Assembly (NCBI GenBank): GCA_023159155.1
Contig: JAJNNX010000009.1
Span: 1,178,001-1,242,000 of the forward strand
Direction: 5' to 3'
DNA from: Ustulina deusta
Lineage: Eukaryota; Ascomycota; Sordariomycetes; Xylariales; Xylariaceae
Length of the DNA: 64,000 bases
Part shown: piece after piece, positions 10,310 to 23,051 of the stretch
How positions within the stretch are numbered: position 1 is the first letter of the stretch
Layout of the letters: every line of letters begins with the position of its first letter
Program-made: the position numbers and the translations under genes
The notes under the pieces: model-generated
Told to the model about the DNA's origin: nothing
The model's database searches: none
What the model saw: only the letters and a program-made list of their open reading frames with translations

Positions 10310-11557
10310 CTACTTGCGGGCCTCGGCCTTCCTCTCGCGAATCGCCGTGCTACTTATTTTAGTCGCAAAGTCCTTTTTCGTCCGGGCAGGGCCATCGATG
10401 CTGTCCTCAGCATCAAGAACGTCTACTTCGAAAATCTCGAGTTCGTGCCAGCCGAGTTCTCTACGCCGGGTATTCACGGCATCACCACCTGATCGCGTCT
10501 CCCCGGATACCACGAGCACGTCCATCTCTTTTTCTGCGGTGGTCGGTCCAAAAGGATCTCGGAGCATGACGCAATGAATCTCGATTGTACCGTCCCGAAA
10601 CCTAGCAATCACTTTGTCATCTTCCTTCGTCACGTCCGGATCTGCCCAACCGCTTTTGGAGAGTTGAAGTATGGAGGCCAGAAATTCGATGACATTCGTA
10701 ACGCGTAGATCCCATGACTGTACGAATTCTGCATACTTCTTTCGTTTTAGTAGCTCATCGCCGGTGATGCCGATAATGAATCGCGCTGGGACCGCTGCAC
10801 GGTCGTCCGGCACCTTGAGCAATATAGCAGCGGCAGTTAAGAGCAGTTTGTGACCGGCGTGCAGATGGTCGAATGTACCACCGAGACAGACGATCGAATA
10901 TAATTTGGTTTGGGTAGGCGGCAAGCTGCTCGCGATGAACGAGAGTCCACTCTCGACAGGGATGAGTTGATCTTGTCTCAAGGCCTGAATACGTTCATAT
11001 ATCTTCATGTAAGAGGAGAAAAGCCGATATCCCGGCTCGCTGTTCACATGAAAGATCTGTTTCCAGGGGTGATAGGCCGAGGCAAATGTGGGCAGGTCAA
11101 CGATAATGGTGTTGTTGACGTCAATTGCCGGGCGATAATCCTGTGCTAGAGGTTTCGACGGGTCGTAGTGGACGAAAACCACGCGCACGTCGACCGAGTC
11201 TGGCCCGGCGTGCATCTCGCTCGGGACCGAAAGCTGGGCACAGATGATGGCCACGATGCTGTAGACGCGGGCCAGAACGGACTGCGCGGAGGGCCATGAG
11301 AGGGAGGTTTGGTGGGGGGAGGGGCTGGTGAGCGTGGGAGCCAGGATGGGCGACGCGATCCCAACGAAAAGCACCGAGCCTCTGTCGCTATGATGCTCTT
11401 CATTCTTCAGCTTTGCTATGGCGGCTTTGATAGGAGGCTGATAGGCAGCAGCCAGACCTGAATGGTCTGCTGGATGTGGTGGTGGCGGCAGAAGCAGTAG
11501 CGAAGGGATCCGATGCTGATCCAGTGTCTGCTGCTGCTGATGACGATGCCCCTCCAT
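10310..11557 (-). CDS. CAB4: Pantetheine-phosphate adenylyltransferase (CoA biosynthesis)
   Basis: One exon of 415 residues, starting at the ATG at 11557. The frame extends further upstream but only with a TTG. The C-terminal domain begins at CLGGTFDHLHAGHKLLL, the nucleotidyltransferase fold signature with its HxGH-type motif that binds ATP. The matching ISSTxxR-like motif is KISSTAIRE near the C-terminus. This enzyme joins 4'-phosphopantetheine to ATP to make dephospho-CoA, the fourth step of CoA synthesis. The N-terminal 190 residues are the poorly conserved fungal/metazoan extension and include Pro/His/Gln-rich low complexity. It is convergent with the SDR gene. The assignment is strong. 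Confidence 0.9.
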   Translation of the reverse strand: MEGHRHQQQQTLDQHRIPSLLLLPPPPHPADHSGLAAAYQPPIKAAIAKLKNEEHHSDRGSVLFVGIASPILAPTLTSPSPHQTSLSWPSAQSVLARVYSIVAIICAQLSVPSEMHAGPDSVDVRVVFVHYDPSKPLAQDYRPAIDVNNTIIVDLPTFASAYHPWKQIFHVNSEPGYRLFSSYMKIYERIQALRQDQLIPVESGLSFIASSLPPTQTKLYSIVCLGGTFDHLHAGHKLLLTAAAILLKVPDDRAAVPARFIIGITGDELLKRKKYAEFVQSWDLRVTNVIEFLASILQLSKSGWADPDVTKEDDKVIARFRDGTIEIHCVMLRDPFGPTTAEKEMDVLVVSGETRSGGDAVNTRRRELGWHELEIFEVDVLDAEDSIDGPARTKKDFATKISSTAIRERKAEARK

Positions 11558-13980
11558 GGCTGGTAGCAGAGAGGGACCCTGAGGGTCCTTTACCAAGGGA
11601 TAGATAGATGGGTAGTCGAGACGAGAAGCCGACAGTGGATGGATGAGAGGATAAGCGAGTAATTACTGTGCAGCTCTTTGTCCAGCAACTACTGTGGAAT
11701 GGTGCTGAGACAGGTTAACATCCACGTTCAATCCCATTCTCGTTCATAACAGAATCTTACCTCATGTCCAGGATCTTCCATTCCTCGGCAAACGGACCGA
11801 CAACTACCTACCTAACCTAGGTAGTAGATAGGTAGTATAGTCAAAGTGGGACTGAGAAGCCTGGGCAGACAAGGTGAGAGGTGACGTGAGATGAACGAGG
11901 CCTGCTATAGGTCAGACCGTTCGAGTTGATTAAGTAAGTACTTACAGCAATGGCGACTGATTACATGACATGAAGATATCTAAATTGAGATTCTGCATGC
12001 CTAGGTACCAAGTATGGGTATTGTATGTCTCACACATATGCACCTTATAGCAGTGAAAGATGGGAAATGTTGAAACCTCTAGTCGTATAAGTTAAGTACC
12101 TTTAGTACTTACAACATAAACAACTTGGTAATGGTATACCTCAGGCCGTAGTAGATGCTTGCAGACCTGCCATGCCCCCGAAGGCTCTCACAGATTACCT
12201 AAGGTACCTACCATACCCCTCCTTACCTCCTCCTCTATCTACCCCTCCCCCACTATAACAACCTTAAATACCTACCTAAATACCTAAATGTAGACACAAT
12301 ATAGTTGATTAGCGAGGAAAAAAATAAATATCTCGGTTCACATTTTCTAGAGCAACATACCTAGGTAATGAAAAAAGGTAGGTCTCCTATCGATGTACGT
12401 AGGTACCTATAATATTGAAGACCGGTGGTGACAGTATTAGATACCGGGTACCTAGGTAGACGACAGCCAGGCAGGTGGTTACCCTAATTACTGAAGGTGT
12501 GGGGATTTGAAACAATATCTCGTCATGAAGCTGTAAAACCCGTCAAACTACACCTCAAATCACATATAAAATATACCCAGTTGTTCATAGATTAGGTCAT
12601 TGATTGGATAATACATAAGTGTAAGTCACCACTGGGAAGTGACCTACTTAAGTACCTTAGGTATTAATTAGTAGGTACCTACCTATGAAGAGGCAATGCC
12701 GGTGCCCAACAAGACGTGGTCGTGTGTACCTACATACCTTACACCATGAAACTCGCCCGGTACCTAGTGGAGATCAACTGCCTACCTGGTAAGATACTGC
12801 TGTATGCAAGGGTCGGGGGACCCTACTTTACCACTAGGTAATACCCAGGTACACTACCTACCTCCTGTATCCAAGGGTAGCACCTTTTCTCTCCCCTCCT
12901 TGGTCTCCTCCACATCCAATCCCGATCGCATCGCATCGCCAGCCAAACCAATCCAACGAACCAACCAACCCCTCCGCCCAGAAACCATTCCCATGGTCTG
13001 TGGTTTCTGTTGCGTTACTGCGCCGGCATCATTCGCGAGAGCGCCGAGAGCGTCATGCGACACTAGCCCTCTTGTCATTGTAAGCGCCGCGTCTCCTTCT
13101 TCCGTCGAGGCTTTGCGTGGGCGACAGCAGTCCGGCCGTCTGTCCCCTGCTATTCCTTACTTGCCTTTGGTAACGTTGAATGGGAACTCACCTCAGGGGA
13201 ATGAATGTCTTAGGTAGAGAGGGTCACAGCTCTCCTGCTCTAGACGGGCTCTCCTCCTGCCGCACCACTATTCGTCCTTCTTCTTGTTCGCCATTCATTG
13301 TCCCATATTACTATCTTGAACATTCGTCGATGCAACTCTGCTGCAGCACTCGCCCCGTGTACCAGAACCCTAGGCCCAACACCCGACACGCTCGCTGCGC
13401 TTTCACACCTCCCTCACATTACCTACCTACTGAGATCTCTCATACGCTCGCCTAGTCGGCCTCTCGAAGACAATTCAAAGACAACGACGGCGACGGGGGG
13501 ACGACTGTCAGATTCGACCGGGTTGTTCTTGCCCGCTGTCTCCGACTGAGAAGGTGAGTCGGCCGGCCACGGCAGACCAGGCCAGGCCAGGCAAGGCCAG
13601 GCGCAAGCAACCAAGCAAGCAAGCAAGACTGTCTGTCCGCCTGTCCTTCATCCAGACAGTCATCTTTCTACCACCCCTCGGCGCCGCTTTCCTGTGTCGT
13701 CACACTCGCCTCGCCGACCCGCCACAGACAACCCCCCTACCTCGAGCATGGAAAATGGAACATCGCACTGACTAGAGACCTCGAAGCAGGCAGGACACTT
13801 CTGGCCCGGCCACGTCGAAGTAGGACACCCAATCGTTCGACAACGACCCGACGCGACTAGAGAGAGAGATACCTGCTTACGTTGCATGTCCTTCGGCGAC
13901 AACTCCCCCTCTGCCTCCCACAGCTCCGCCCCAGCATCTGCCATCTGTCTCTGCCTGTCTCTTCCACGCTCCCTTCCAAC
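11558..13980. other. Intergenic/promoter region between cab4 and the WD40 gene
   Basis: These 2.4 kb form a divergent promoter space. Copies of AGGTAC/TACCTA are very dense at 11800-12860, including the palindromes at 12400-12409 and 12672-12681. The last 1 kb is C/T-rich and probably the WD40 promoter and leader. A GTGAGT at 13554 and a CCTCCCACAG ending at 13923 could bound a 5' leader intron, which is speculative. No protein gene is supported. Confidence 0.55.
13577..13628. repeat. Compound CCAGG / AAGC microsatellite
   Basis: Tandem CAGGC-type units are followed by (AAGC)n in the 5' flank of the WD40 gene. Nothing suggests coding function. Confidence 0.8.
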
Positions 13981-15975
13981 ATGAATCCGCCGGGGCAGTA
14001 CGGAGCCGCCCCGAGGCGGCCTAGCAATGCTTATGGCCAGCAAGTTTCCGACGAGCTACATATTCCCTCCAATCCCATGAACCACGCTGCTGCGAGCCAG
14101 ATGTCTCCTCGAGACTTCACCGCCGCACCCGGTCCTCAGATCAAGCTCGACCAGCCCTCTCAACCCGGCCATCCGCCTCAATACCCGTCCTCCTCCGCCG
14201 CCGCCGTCCCCGGTGTCCTCCAACCCGGCCGTCCTGCTGGCATGGGCACCAACCCTGCTCCTCCCTTGTCGACCATGTCCGGCGCCATACAACATTCCCC
14301 GAGCGAATACGCTTCGCCCTCCAAGCCCCCGTCGCTGAGCATGTCGCATACCTACGCGAGATCGAGTCCCGCTGACCCTTACGAGACTTCTGCGCCCGCT
14401 ACCTACACGCCCTACACGCCTACTACGCCCGGGGGTTCGACAATTCCTAGTCAATCTCAATACATGTCCCCCCCAGATCCCAAGTACACCGCTCCTGGAT
14501 CTCACAGGAGCATTTCTAATACGCCGCTCGGTCTCGCCGATATCAGACCGCGCGCCGACTCCAGCCTGTCCGACAGCCAGCCTGGTACCATGGGATACGA
14601 ATTGGCCCACCCCCAGCCTTCGACGAGTAATTACCTGGCCCCTTGGGCTCTTTACGCCTTCGACTGGTGTAAATGGAAGCCGCAAGGGAAAGGTGCTGGT
14701 AAGGTGGCTGTCGGCAGCTACCTAGAAGACGGTCACAATTTTGTATGTCTCTACGAGTCTACTTCTCTCCAACGATCCTTTCGTCGTAACGTCTCATCGT
14801 CCATCCTGAGGATCGGACTAGACTAACACATCTCACCTCAGATACAAATCCTTGATACCCAGATCGTAAATACACCCCCTGATATCTATACCCCTGGTTC
14901 CTCCAAACACTGCCTGGAATTTACCAAGATTGCGGAAGCGACACATTCGTATCCCGTCACGCGCTTGTTATGGGAACCTCCATCGTCACAAAAGCAATCG
15001 ACTGATTTGTTAGCAACCTCTGGTGACCATCTAAGACTTTGGTCTCTCCCCTCGGACCCGCAACCGGCGCATTCCAATTCGATAAACAAGTCTGCATTAG
15101 GTGCCCCCATCACAAAACTGACTCCGCTAGCTCTGCTGTCAAATTCGAAGACGCCCGATCATACAGCTCCATTAACATCCTTGGATTGGAATACCGTCTC
15201 CCCAAGTCTCATCATCACCTCTAGCATCGACACCACCTGCACTATCTGGGACATCCCGTCTCTAACGGCCAAGACGCAACTGATCGCCCACGACAAGGAG
15301 GTCTACGACGTTCGGTTCTGTGCCAATAGTGTGGACGTCTTCGTCAGCTGCGGGCAGGATGGTAGCGTGCGCATGTTTGATCTCCGAAGTTTGGAGCATA
15401 GTACTATTATTTATGAACCTACGGCCAAAGACGATAGAGGTGAGTTTTATTTACTTCATAAAAGATATCCCTTTCTTTAACTCATCATCCCTATAGACGC
15501 CAATGGCGGTAGGATAAGTCCTACGCTAGCCCAACAGACTATGACGAATGCGCCTCCACTTTTGAGACTTGCCACTTCACCACACGACACTCACCTCCTA
15601 GCCACGTTTGCTCAAGACTCCAACATCATCCGCATCCTGGATGTTCGGCAACCTGGCCAGGCTCTATTAGAATTACGCGGCCATGGAGGATCAGTCAACT
15701 CGGTGGAATGGTCACCGGGAAGGAGAGGATTGGTTGCGTCCGGAGGAGATGATTCCCAGGTATTGCTGTGGGACCTTATGAACAGTACCCCAATTACTGG
15801 GCCCTCATCCAACGGTGGCGCAGGAACGGAGAAGCACATCACTCCTGTTGCTAGCTGGACCTGTGATTACGAAGTTGGTAACCTCGGATGGGCTCCTCCA
15901 CTTGATAATAGTGACGGTGCCGGAGACTGGCTTGGCGTTAGTGGCGGACGCGGTGTCTGGGGGGTCAAGGTCTGA
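13981..15975 (+). CDS. WD40 protein, WDR68/DCAF7/AN11 (TTG1-type)
   Basis: Three exons are inferred: 13981-14742, 14842-15439 and 15497-15975, all with GT-AG introns and consistent phases, giving 612 residues. The first 220 residues are a Pro/Ser/Tyr-rich disordered leader. The propeller starts at LAPWALYAFDWCKW and continues with KVAVGSYLEDGHNF, then IQILDTQ. This matches the plant AN11/TTG1 and animal DCAF7 family, whose members scaffold kinases of the DYRK/HIPK group and transcription factors or act with CUL4-DDB1. WD repeats are visible at DHTAPLTSLDWN..CTIWD, HDKEVYDVRF..VRMFDLR, and GHGGSVNSVEWSP..VLLWDL, ending with LGWAP..WGVKV. The long N-terminal extension is typical of filamentous fungi. 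The call rests on the conserved first blade and order of repeats. Confidence 0.85.
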
Positions 15976-18123
15976 AAGAAAACCCCCGGGCTTTTGGGGG
16001 GGGTAACGACGATGTTGGAAAGAGAAAAGCTTGCGAAAACGAAAATCACGGTTCACTCTCATCACCACGTAGTAGGACCGATGAGCGCGATACAGGAACT
16101 AGACGGTAGTTGACGCGTCCGAGCCATAGGACAAATCCTCGGGATTCAGTCCAGAACATCAGGACGAGCCCACGTGGGGATACCCAGAAGCAACCATGGG
16201 GCTGAGGAACGGACGAACGATATTAGGATCATCCTAGAAATCGGATGATCTTGGCAGGAAGAAATGATGCCGTTGTCAGCTTGGGCTACTCGAGGAGCAC
16301 GCGATTATATACCGCACGCATGTAGTAGTTTTTTTATTTTTGTCTTTTTCTTCTTCGAAGCATGCGAATGTGGTTGAGGTCGGCTGGCTAGTGCTGATGG
16401 GGAAGATGAATAACCGATGTGCGTATACTTGTTCCTACCACGATAGTCCTGTGTTGTCGCGAATCCAAGCCTTGATGTGTTAAGTGAAGTTGTCTTTTGT
16501 TTCATGGTTGCTTGGGACTTGATTATTTCGTTTGTTTAATTTCATTTTGTGGGTTTATTTAATCAAACGAGGTAGGTGAGGTATATGCTATATATATATG
16601 TGTATATTTGTTTAGGCACCTAGGCAGGATGGAGTTCTACCTAGGTTTTAGCAAAGGTGGTGTGGCGGATACACCGTTTCGGCACAGACAGCCTTGTCAT
16701 CGGCTGTTGATGGGACAGTTGCATAGTACCGGGACTGAGACGTTTCGGATATTTGATAGAAAGCACCCGAACACGCGAGTCCTACATTCGGGAGTAGTTA
16801 CCTAGATCATAGTTGGAATTCCTCCTATCGTTTATTTAGGTATTTCACGATAGACGATGGATGACCCGCGCGTCAGAGGTGTTGGGCGGAGGTGGAAATG
16901 GAATGTACTACCAGCTGCGTAAAGGAGGGACAGCTCTGTATTCTACGTGAAGTCGCAACCTTTCCACCGACAGGGAGGATGGATGTGTAGCTATTCAGAG
17001 TTTTAGATAATGATCCACGATGGAATACCAGCTAGTGACCTAAGAAAGTTTAACAACGCACTGGCGTAAAGACACTTTTTCGCCTTCTCATGCCGCGTGA
17101 GCTTGACGCCTCTCCCTTCGATCACCCAGTATAGGCCATGCTATGAATACTAAGTAGGTTCTTTGCTCCCGATGCCTGTGGTTTTACCGTACCGCTGTCT
17201 GACAACACGAACACGGCATATATAGATCCAACAAATATTTACAGAAGTGTATGAAATATCTTGCGACCGAAACTTCTTCAAGCATGGTGTATTTTCTCTT
17301 TGCGCATTCCGTGTTTCCCTCTTGTCTAGTAAATCCAACAACGATCAGTATGTGTCCCTGGTGCTAGGTGTCCCAAACGGTGATTTTTCAGCCTTGGTAG
17401 TATCATGGATTAAGTCGGTATCCTCGACACGTTCTCGTAGGCGTACAGAAGACACATGACAAAGCCTATATTACTTATATGAGGACCTTGCAGGCTTCAA
17501 GCCACCGTGTCCCTAAGAACTGGAATGAGAGAACTAACTACCTCCAATTTTGAATCTCCATACGCTTTGCAAAGCGGTCGGTTGGTCCACATGGCTTTTG
17601 GGTGGGCAGCGAGAATTGTGAAGGGTTCTGATGTCAAAATGTTTATGTTTATTGGATATATCAGCCACAGTCTCCAGCCACAGTCCTTTCGGTCGCCAAG
17701 CCTATGCCTCGCATCATCATTGATCCACTAACCATTTGAAATCCGCTAGTACGAAACCAGGCAAGCGCGTATTAGAGCTCTCCACTAAGGTTCCTACCAG
17801 TGTACCTACCCTAGGTACATAAGGTCTTGCAGCCGCTACGCAAGTACCTACTAGAGTCTAGTCTAGCAGGCATGTACAGTATCTACACATAGTACTTGTA
17901 CTATATCAAGCTCGCAGCCTGGTCACTTTATTTAGCAGTGCGTGCCAGCGCGTTGTCTCTTTGCTCATCGATATTAATTCTTTGTAATCTGTAGTCTCCA
18001 TCCCTTCCATTCGTACCATCCTTCCATACCTACTTAGGCAGCTTCCGACCGAGAATTCCCAAATAGCAAACCTCGACATCCCATCTGAACCACTGCACAC
18101 GTCGCCCGTCGCGCGCCGATAGA
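15976..18123. other. Intergenic, no gene seen
   Basis: This holds the 3' flank of the WD40 gene, a T-rich stretch with TATATATATATG near 16590-16600, and about 2 kb before SPT5. AGGTAC motifs occur near 17790-17860. A pyrimidine-rich leader precedes the SPT5 start. Short open frames have no recognisable similarity. Confidence 0.55.
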
Positions 18124-21100
18124 ATGAGCGATCCGCGCGACTACAACGATGCCGAGTCGGAAGAGGAGGATGACTTCAACCCGGCTCCCGCTGACATGAG
18201 CGATGACGAGATCAAGGGAGACGCTGACGCTGAGGATGATGAGGATGACAACAGACGCACCACAAAGGACCCCTCGCCTGCCCGGAAGAGACCCGCCGTT
18301 GCCAGCCGCGATGCAGACGAGGACGACGAGGACGAGGACGCCAATGAGGGTGGCGAAGGCGAGGACGACGAGGACGACGAAGAAGAAGAGGATGACGAGG
18401 ACGAAATACAGGTAATTGATTGATTGATTAATTGATTCCCTTTTTTTCTCCAGTAGAAGCGCAGGGCCTAACGTGCGTGCACCGCCAGGGACATCGCCGC
18501 AAACGCCGCCGGGACAAGCGAAACGCCTTCTTCGATATCGAAGCCGAAGTCGATGACGAGGACGAGCCCGAGGACGACGAGGAGGCAGAGGCAGAAAACG
18601 AAGGGTTCATCGAACAAGAGGAGCCCGGAGATTTCGGTGACGCCGGCCGATTGGAGTCGGATCGACGACACAGAGAGCTCGACCTGCAGCGCGATCGCAT
18701 GGACCATGAAGACCTGCGCAAGGAGGCCGAATCATTCGTGCGCAAGTACGGCCACAGGCGACATGCCAGGGGCATGGGCGACACGAGCGTCGTTCCCCAG
18801 AGGCTGCTTCTTCCGAGCGTCGATGATCCCACCATCTGGGGCGTGCGTTGCAAGGAGGGCAAGGAGCGCGAGGTCATTTATTCTATCACGAAGCGCATCC
18901 AGGAGAAGGTGGGCACCAAGGACGAGCTGGGCATCACGGCCGCCTTCGAACGGGGTGGTCCGAATTCCATCATGAAGGGTCTGATCTATGTCGAGGCATA
19001 CCGACAGACCGACATCCTCCAGGCCCTCGACGGGATGCTTAACGTGTATCCCCGAACGAAGCTTCTTCTCGTCGACATCAAGGAGATGCCCGACCTCCTG
19101 CGGGTTCAGAAGACTCCCACACTAGAGCCGGGTGCCTGGGTACGGCTCAGGCGGCCTATGAAATATGCTGGTGACTTGGCCCAGGTCCAAGACATAACCG
19201 AGAACGGTCTGGATGTAAGGGTGCGCTTTATACCTAGGTTGGACTATGGAGTGCGAGACGAATCGCTCTCGGGAAGTACTGCCGACGGCAAGCGAAAGCG
19301 CCCCATCATTGGCCCGAAACCCCCCCAGAAGCTTTTTAGTGAGGTCGAAGCCCGGAAGAGGAACCCTCGCAACCTCACGGGCAATCCCCAGACCAATGTC
19401 TGGGCATACAATGGTGATCAATTTGAGGGTGGCTTCTTGGTCAAGGACATCAAGATTCAACACCTTACCGTCAACGATGTCAGCCCGACCTTGGAAGAAG
19501 TGACACGGTTTACTTCTGGAGGCGAAGACGGCGTTGAGAACATCGACCTGAAGTCGCTTGCCGCTAGTCTTAGGGATAGCAACGCTACTACTACCTACCT
19601 TCCCAATGACGTGGTCGAAGTGTATGAAGGCGAGCAGAAAGGTGTCATTGGCAAGGCCACGAAAGTACAAGCCGACATTGTCACTTTGGAAGTCACAGAG
19701 GGTGAACTCGTCGGGCAGACTATTGATGTGCCTACAAAGGGTCTACGCAAACGATTCAAGCTTGGCGATCACGTCAAGGTCATCGGAGGCAGCAGATACC
19801 GAGACGAACTGGGCATGGTCGTCAAGATTTCCGAGGATCGAGTGACCCTCCTCACCGACCAAACGAACACGGAAATCACTGTCTTTAGTAAGGACCTGAG
19901 AGAGGCTAGCGATATTGCTGGCCAAGGCTCACTGGGCCAGTACTCTCTCCTCGATCTTGTTCAGCTAGACCCTACTACAGTGGGCTGTATCGTCAAGGTT
20001 GACCGCGAGTCATTAGTCGTGCTGGATCAAAATGGCGATACCCGGCAGGTCATGCCATCACAGATCGCGAATAAGTTGCCCAAGAGAAAGCTTGCCGTCG
20101 CCGCTGATCGTACGGGCTCTGAAATCCGACCCGACGATGTGGTCAAAGAGTACGGTGGCATGGGTCGGCAAGGCAAGATCATCCATATTCATCGCAGCTA
20201 CGTATTCTGTCATACACATCAAACCACGGAGAATGCCGGCATCTTCGTCTCTCGGGTGAGCAGCGTATCGACTATCTCTGCCAAGGGTGGTCGAATCAAT
20301 GCCGCATCATCAGGACCAGATTTGGATACGATGAATCCCGCAAAGAAGCTCAACCCCGCCGGACGAAACGACATGCCACCTCCCCGGCAGGTGTTTGGAC
20401 GGGACAAACTCATTGGTCAGACTGTTACTATTCGCAAGGGAGGCTGGAAGGGCCTTTTGGGTCGAGTCAAGGATACCACCGACACTCACGCTCGCGTAGA
20501 GTTACACACCAAGAGCAAAGTTATCAGCGTTCCCAAGACAGACCTGATGGTGAGGGATAGTGTCAGTGGCCGGGAGATCAAGAACTACGAGAGCAGACGT
20601 CCGGGTGGGCCTAATGGAACTCCCACAAGAACGCAAGAACGTGCTGCCCCTGACTGGAACGGCGGAAGTCGTACCCCTGTTGCTGCATCGTCGGCGAGAA
20701 CACCGGCTTGGAAGACACCATCAGGAGGGGCTGGGGGTCGAACGCCTGCTTGGGGTAGAGGAGGCGACGGCGGACGAACGCCCGCATGGGCCGATGGTTC
20801 AAGAACGGTTAACCCTTACGATGGGAGCAGGACAGCCTACGGTTCGGGTAGTCGCACGCCCGCATGGTCTTCAGGCGGATCTAAAACCCCAGCCCACGAT
20901 ATCGGGTCTAAGACGCCGGCCTACAGCAGTAGTGGTGGCGATACATGGGGTTCAAAAACACCGTACGGTGCTTCGGCAGCTACACCTGGTGCCAGCGGAA
21001 GTGATGCGTGGGGTTACACGCCTGGCGCAACCGGGTCATCCAACGCATACGATGCGCCGACTCCCGGCGCCAGCATGCTGGGCGCGCCTACACCTGGTGC

Positions 21101-21317
21101 CCTGAACGCCCCAACACCTGGCGCGTACAATGCACCCACGCCTGGTGCACCGACTCCCGGCGCAGGCTGGCAGAGCGGCTGGGGGACCGAGTCTGCGCCC
21201 ACCCCTGCTGCCGCGGCCCCCACACCGGCCGCTAGTGGTGGTGGATACTACGGCGCCCCAACCCCGGGCGCGTATACTGCTGATACCCCTGGGCCAAGAT
21301 ATACCGATGATGACTAG
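18124..21317 (+). CDS. SPT5: Transcription elongation factor Spt5
   Basis: Two exons, 18124-18411 and 18489-21317, give 1038 residues. The 77-nt intron has a GTAATT donor. The N-terminus is extremely acidic (runs of D/E in both exons), as in all Spt5 proteins. The NGN domain, which binds Spt4, begins near residue 210 ([26 protein letters not shown]). Several KOW modules follow, for example [34 protein letters not shown] and [16 protein letters not shown]. The C-terminal 250 residues form the repeat region: SRTPAW/SKTPAY units, then APTPGA units. These are substrates of P-TEFb-type kinases in known systems. Spt4/5 travels with RNA polymerase II and suppresses pausing. The length and domain order are as expected. 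Confidence 0.96.
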
Positions 21318-22907
21318 AGTGGGTTGTGCTGTATTCGTATTAGAAGGGAGAAAAATTACGTGGAAGACGGACCGCACCAGGCCTAAGTTGGCAGAGATAT
21401 GGCGGGGAGATGGAAGAGCTAGATGGCGTTTGGGTTCACCTCTTCGTTGCTCTGTCGGTAGAATACGGACTTAGGTGAATGAAATGAAAGATTTTCGCTG
21501 CGATGTGATATGGCATCTTAGCTCGTATAAGTTATCTAGCAATACCATAAATATCTTCTTGGCTGTGCTTTCGGTGACGCTGATGATCTGGAGAGTTTGG
21601 CTTTCTTGTGAAGGGGGAAAAAGAGACCGGGGGGGAGACAGAGAGAAAGTTGGCCTTGCCATAAATGTGAATGTATATGTTGATATGCAGTAAGAGGATC
21701 AACAGTGTTCGGTTGAGTGATTGATTGGTTGGGTTAGGTAACAACTTGAGTTTGGGTAACTTCGGGCAGGGAATAAGTCACAACGTCTTTATGCCTGCTT
21801 TGTTGAGTAAGTACTTTATCTTTGCGGTTGCTCCAAGGGGGGCAGCTTTATTTCTTTATTGTGTGTTGTTCTGATGTTGGATGGAGTATTTCAATCTGCC
21901 TGTATTTTGTTTATTCCATTCCCGACCGACCTGCTCTGCCTGTGCAGGCACCGAATGCCCCTTGCCTTAAAGTTGCTGCTTCGACGCTGCGTGGACTTAC
22001 TAACTTGCTAGCTAACTGCCTGGGCATCGAAATACTGTTCGTGATACCAATGTCGTGCCTGAGAGTCAATGCTGGAGATGTGTTGATACCAGAATATCCA
22101 CACCGCACATCGCTACGCGCTTCTGGGTTTCGATGCCTGGGGACGCGAGGGCAATTCCTATAGGCTTAGTGAGAGTACGGAAGAGGATAGAGATGCCAAG
22201 GTGAGTACTCCTGAAGATGAGGGCGAGAATATCAGGGGTGGATTGAGACTAATAGTCGCACTAATACAGTATGCAGAGGCAAAGACAGGTGAAGATGGAG
22301 ACAGCATTGGCTTCCCTGATGACTTTAAAGATGGAGAGGTCTGAGTTCTGCAATTAGCTTTGACTACGACCTGAATTTTAAAATATGCCAAGGTATTCTG
22401 TATTACGTAGGCACAGCCTTTCCTCTCGATAGGTTGTGGACTGCCATGCATTCTATTCCACCATGAATATCATGGAAACCTCTATGACCGTATCATGTAC
22501 AGCCCACCGTGTACCCCCTTCCCAATTACATCCCGGTTGTTTCCAGACAACTTGAGTGACTTGGAACACACCAGCAGAGAACTCGCCATCTCATCTTGAG
22601 TTGTCAAACTTCGTCCAACACATTCCAACCCCGGCGGTCTGTCTGACAGAGTGTAAGTGCGTTTTAAAACAGCGCCCCGGTTCCCACTAAACAAACCCCC
22701 AGTTAACGAACATTATGAAAGTTACCCATTCACAGATGTAACAAGATGGGTTATAAATATCTCGACGAACCACGTTCTTTGATCCTTCCTCGTTCTCCTT
22801 TTTCCCGTCTCAAAACAACCACACAAATAACCAACAAAGAAATCCTCATCAACCGAGATAGTTCCAGCCACACCAAAACACAGAGTGCCAAACCGAAAGC
22901 TACAACA
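21318..22907. other. Intergenic, no gene seen until a small-gene promoter
   Basis: This is the SPT5 3' flank plus 1.4 kb without recognisable coding sequence. A TATAAATA box at 22752-22759 sits in front of the putative small gene at 22908. Confidence 0.5.
22752..22759 (+). promoter_or_regulatory. TATA box of the putative 47-residue gene
   Basis: The sequence TATAAATA lies about 150 nt before the ATG at 22908. It is followed by a C/T-rich stretch and an A/C-rich leader (AAACAACCACACAAATAACC), the layout of many highly expressed fungal genes. This is inference from layout only. Confidence 0.45.
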
Positions 22908-23051
22908 ATGCCTTCAATCATTAAACAACTCCTCTGTATCCCAGCGCCTCCTAAGACGCCTGCTCACCAATCTAAGCAGGCCGAAAAGCAGCAGAAGGCT
23001 ACTGATAAGCGTGAAGAGAGAGAACGAGTTAAATCTATTAAGCAGAAATGA
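22908..23051 (+). CDS. Putative small basic protein (47 aa), unknown
   Basis: An ATG in good context (ACAACAATG) opens 47 codons. The product starts MPSIIKQLLCIPAPPKTP and then becomes a Lys/Gln/Glu/Arg-rich helix ending IKQK. A TATA box and an A/C-rich leader precede it, which is why I list it. No signal peptide or known domain is visible. It could be a genuine small protein, an upstream open frame of a longer spliced transcript, or chance. The function is unknown. Confidence 0.4.
   Translation: MPSIIKQLLCIPAPPKTPAHQSKQAEKQQKATDKREERERVKSIKQK

Noticed and set aside
11558..11596. N-terminal extension of Cab4
   Set aside because: The extra codons begin with TTG. The first ATG is at 11557.
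12804..13217. 137-codon plus-strand frame before the WD40 gene
   Set aside because: There are no recognisable motifs, and it lies in a C/T-rich promoter/leader region.
14056..14685. 209-codon minus-strand frame
   Set aside because: It is antisense to the WD40 gene's disordered N-terminus, with Arg/Gly-rich composition typical of a shadow frame.
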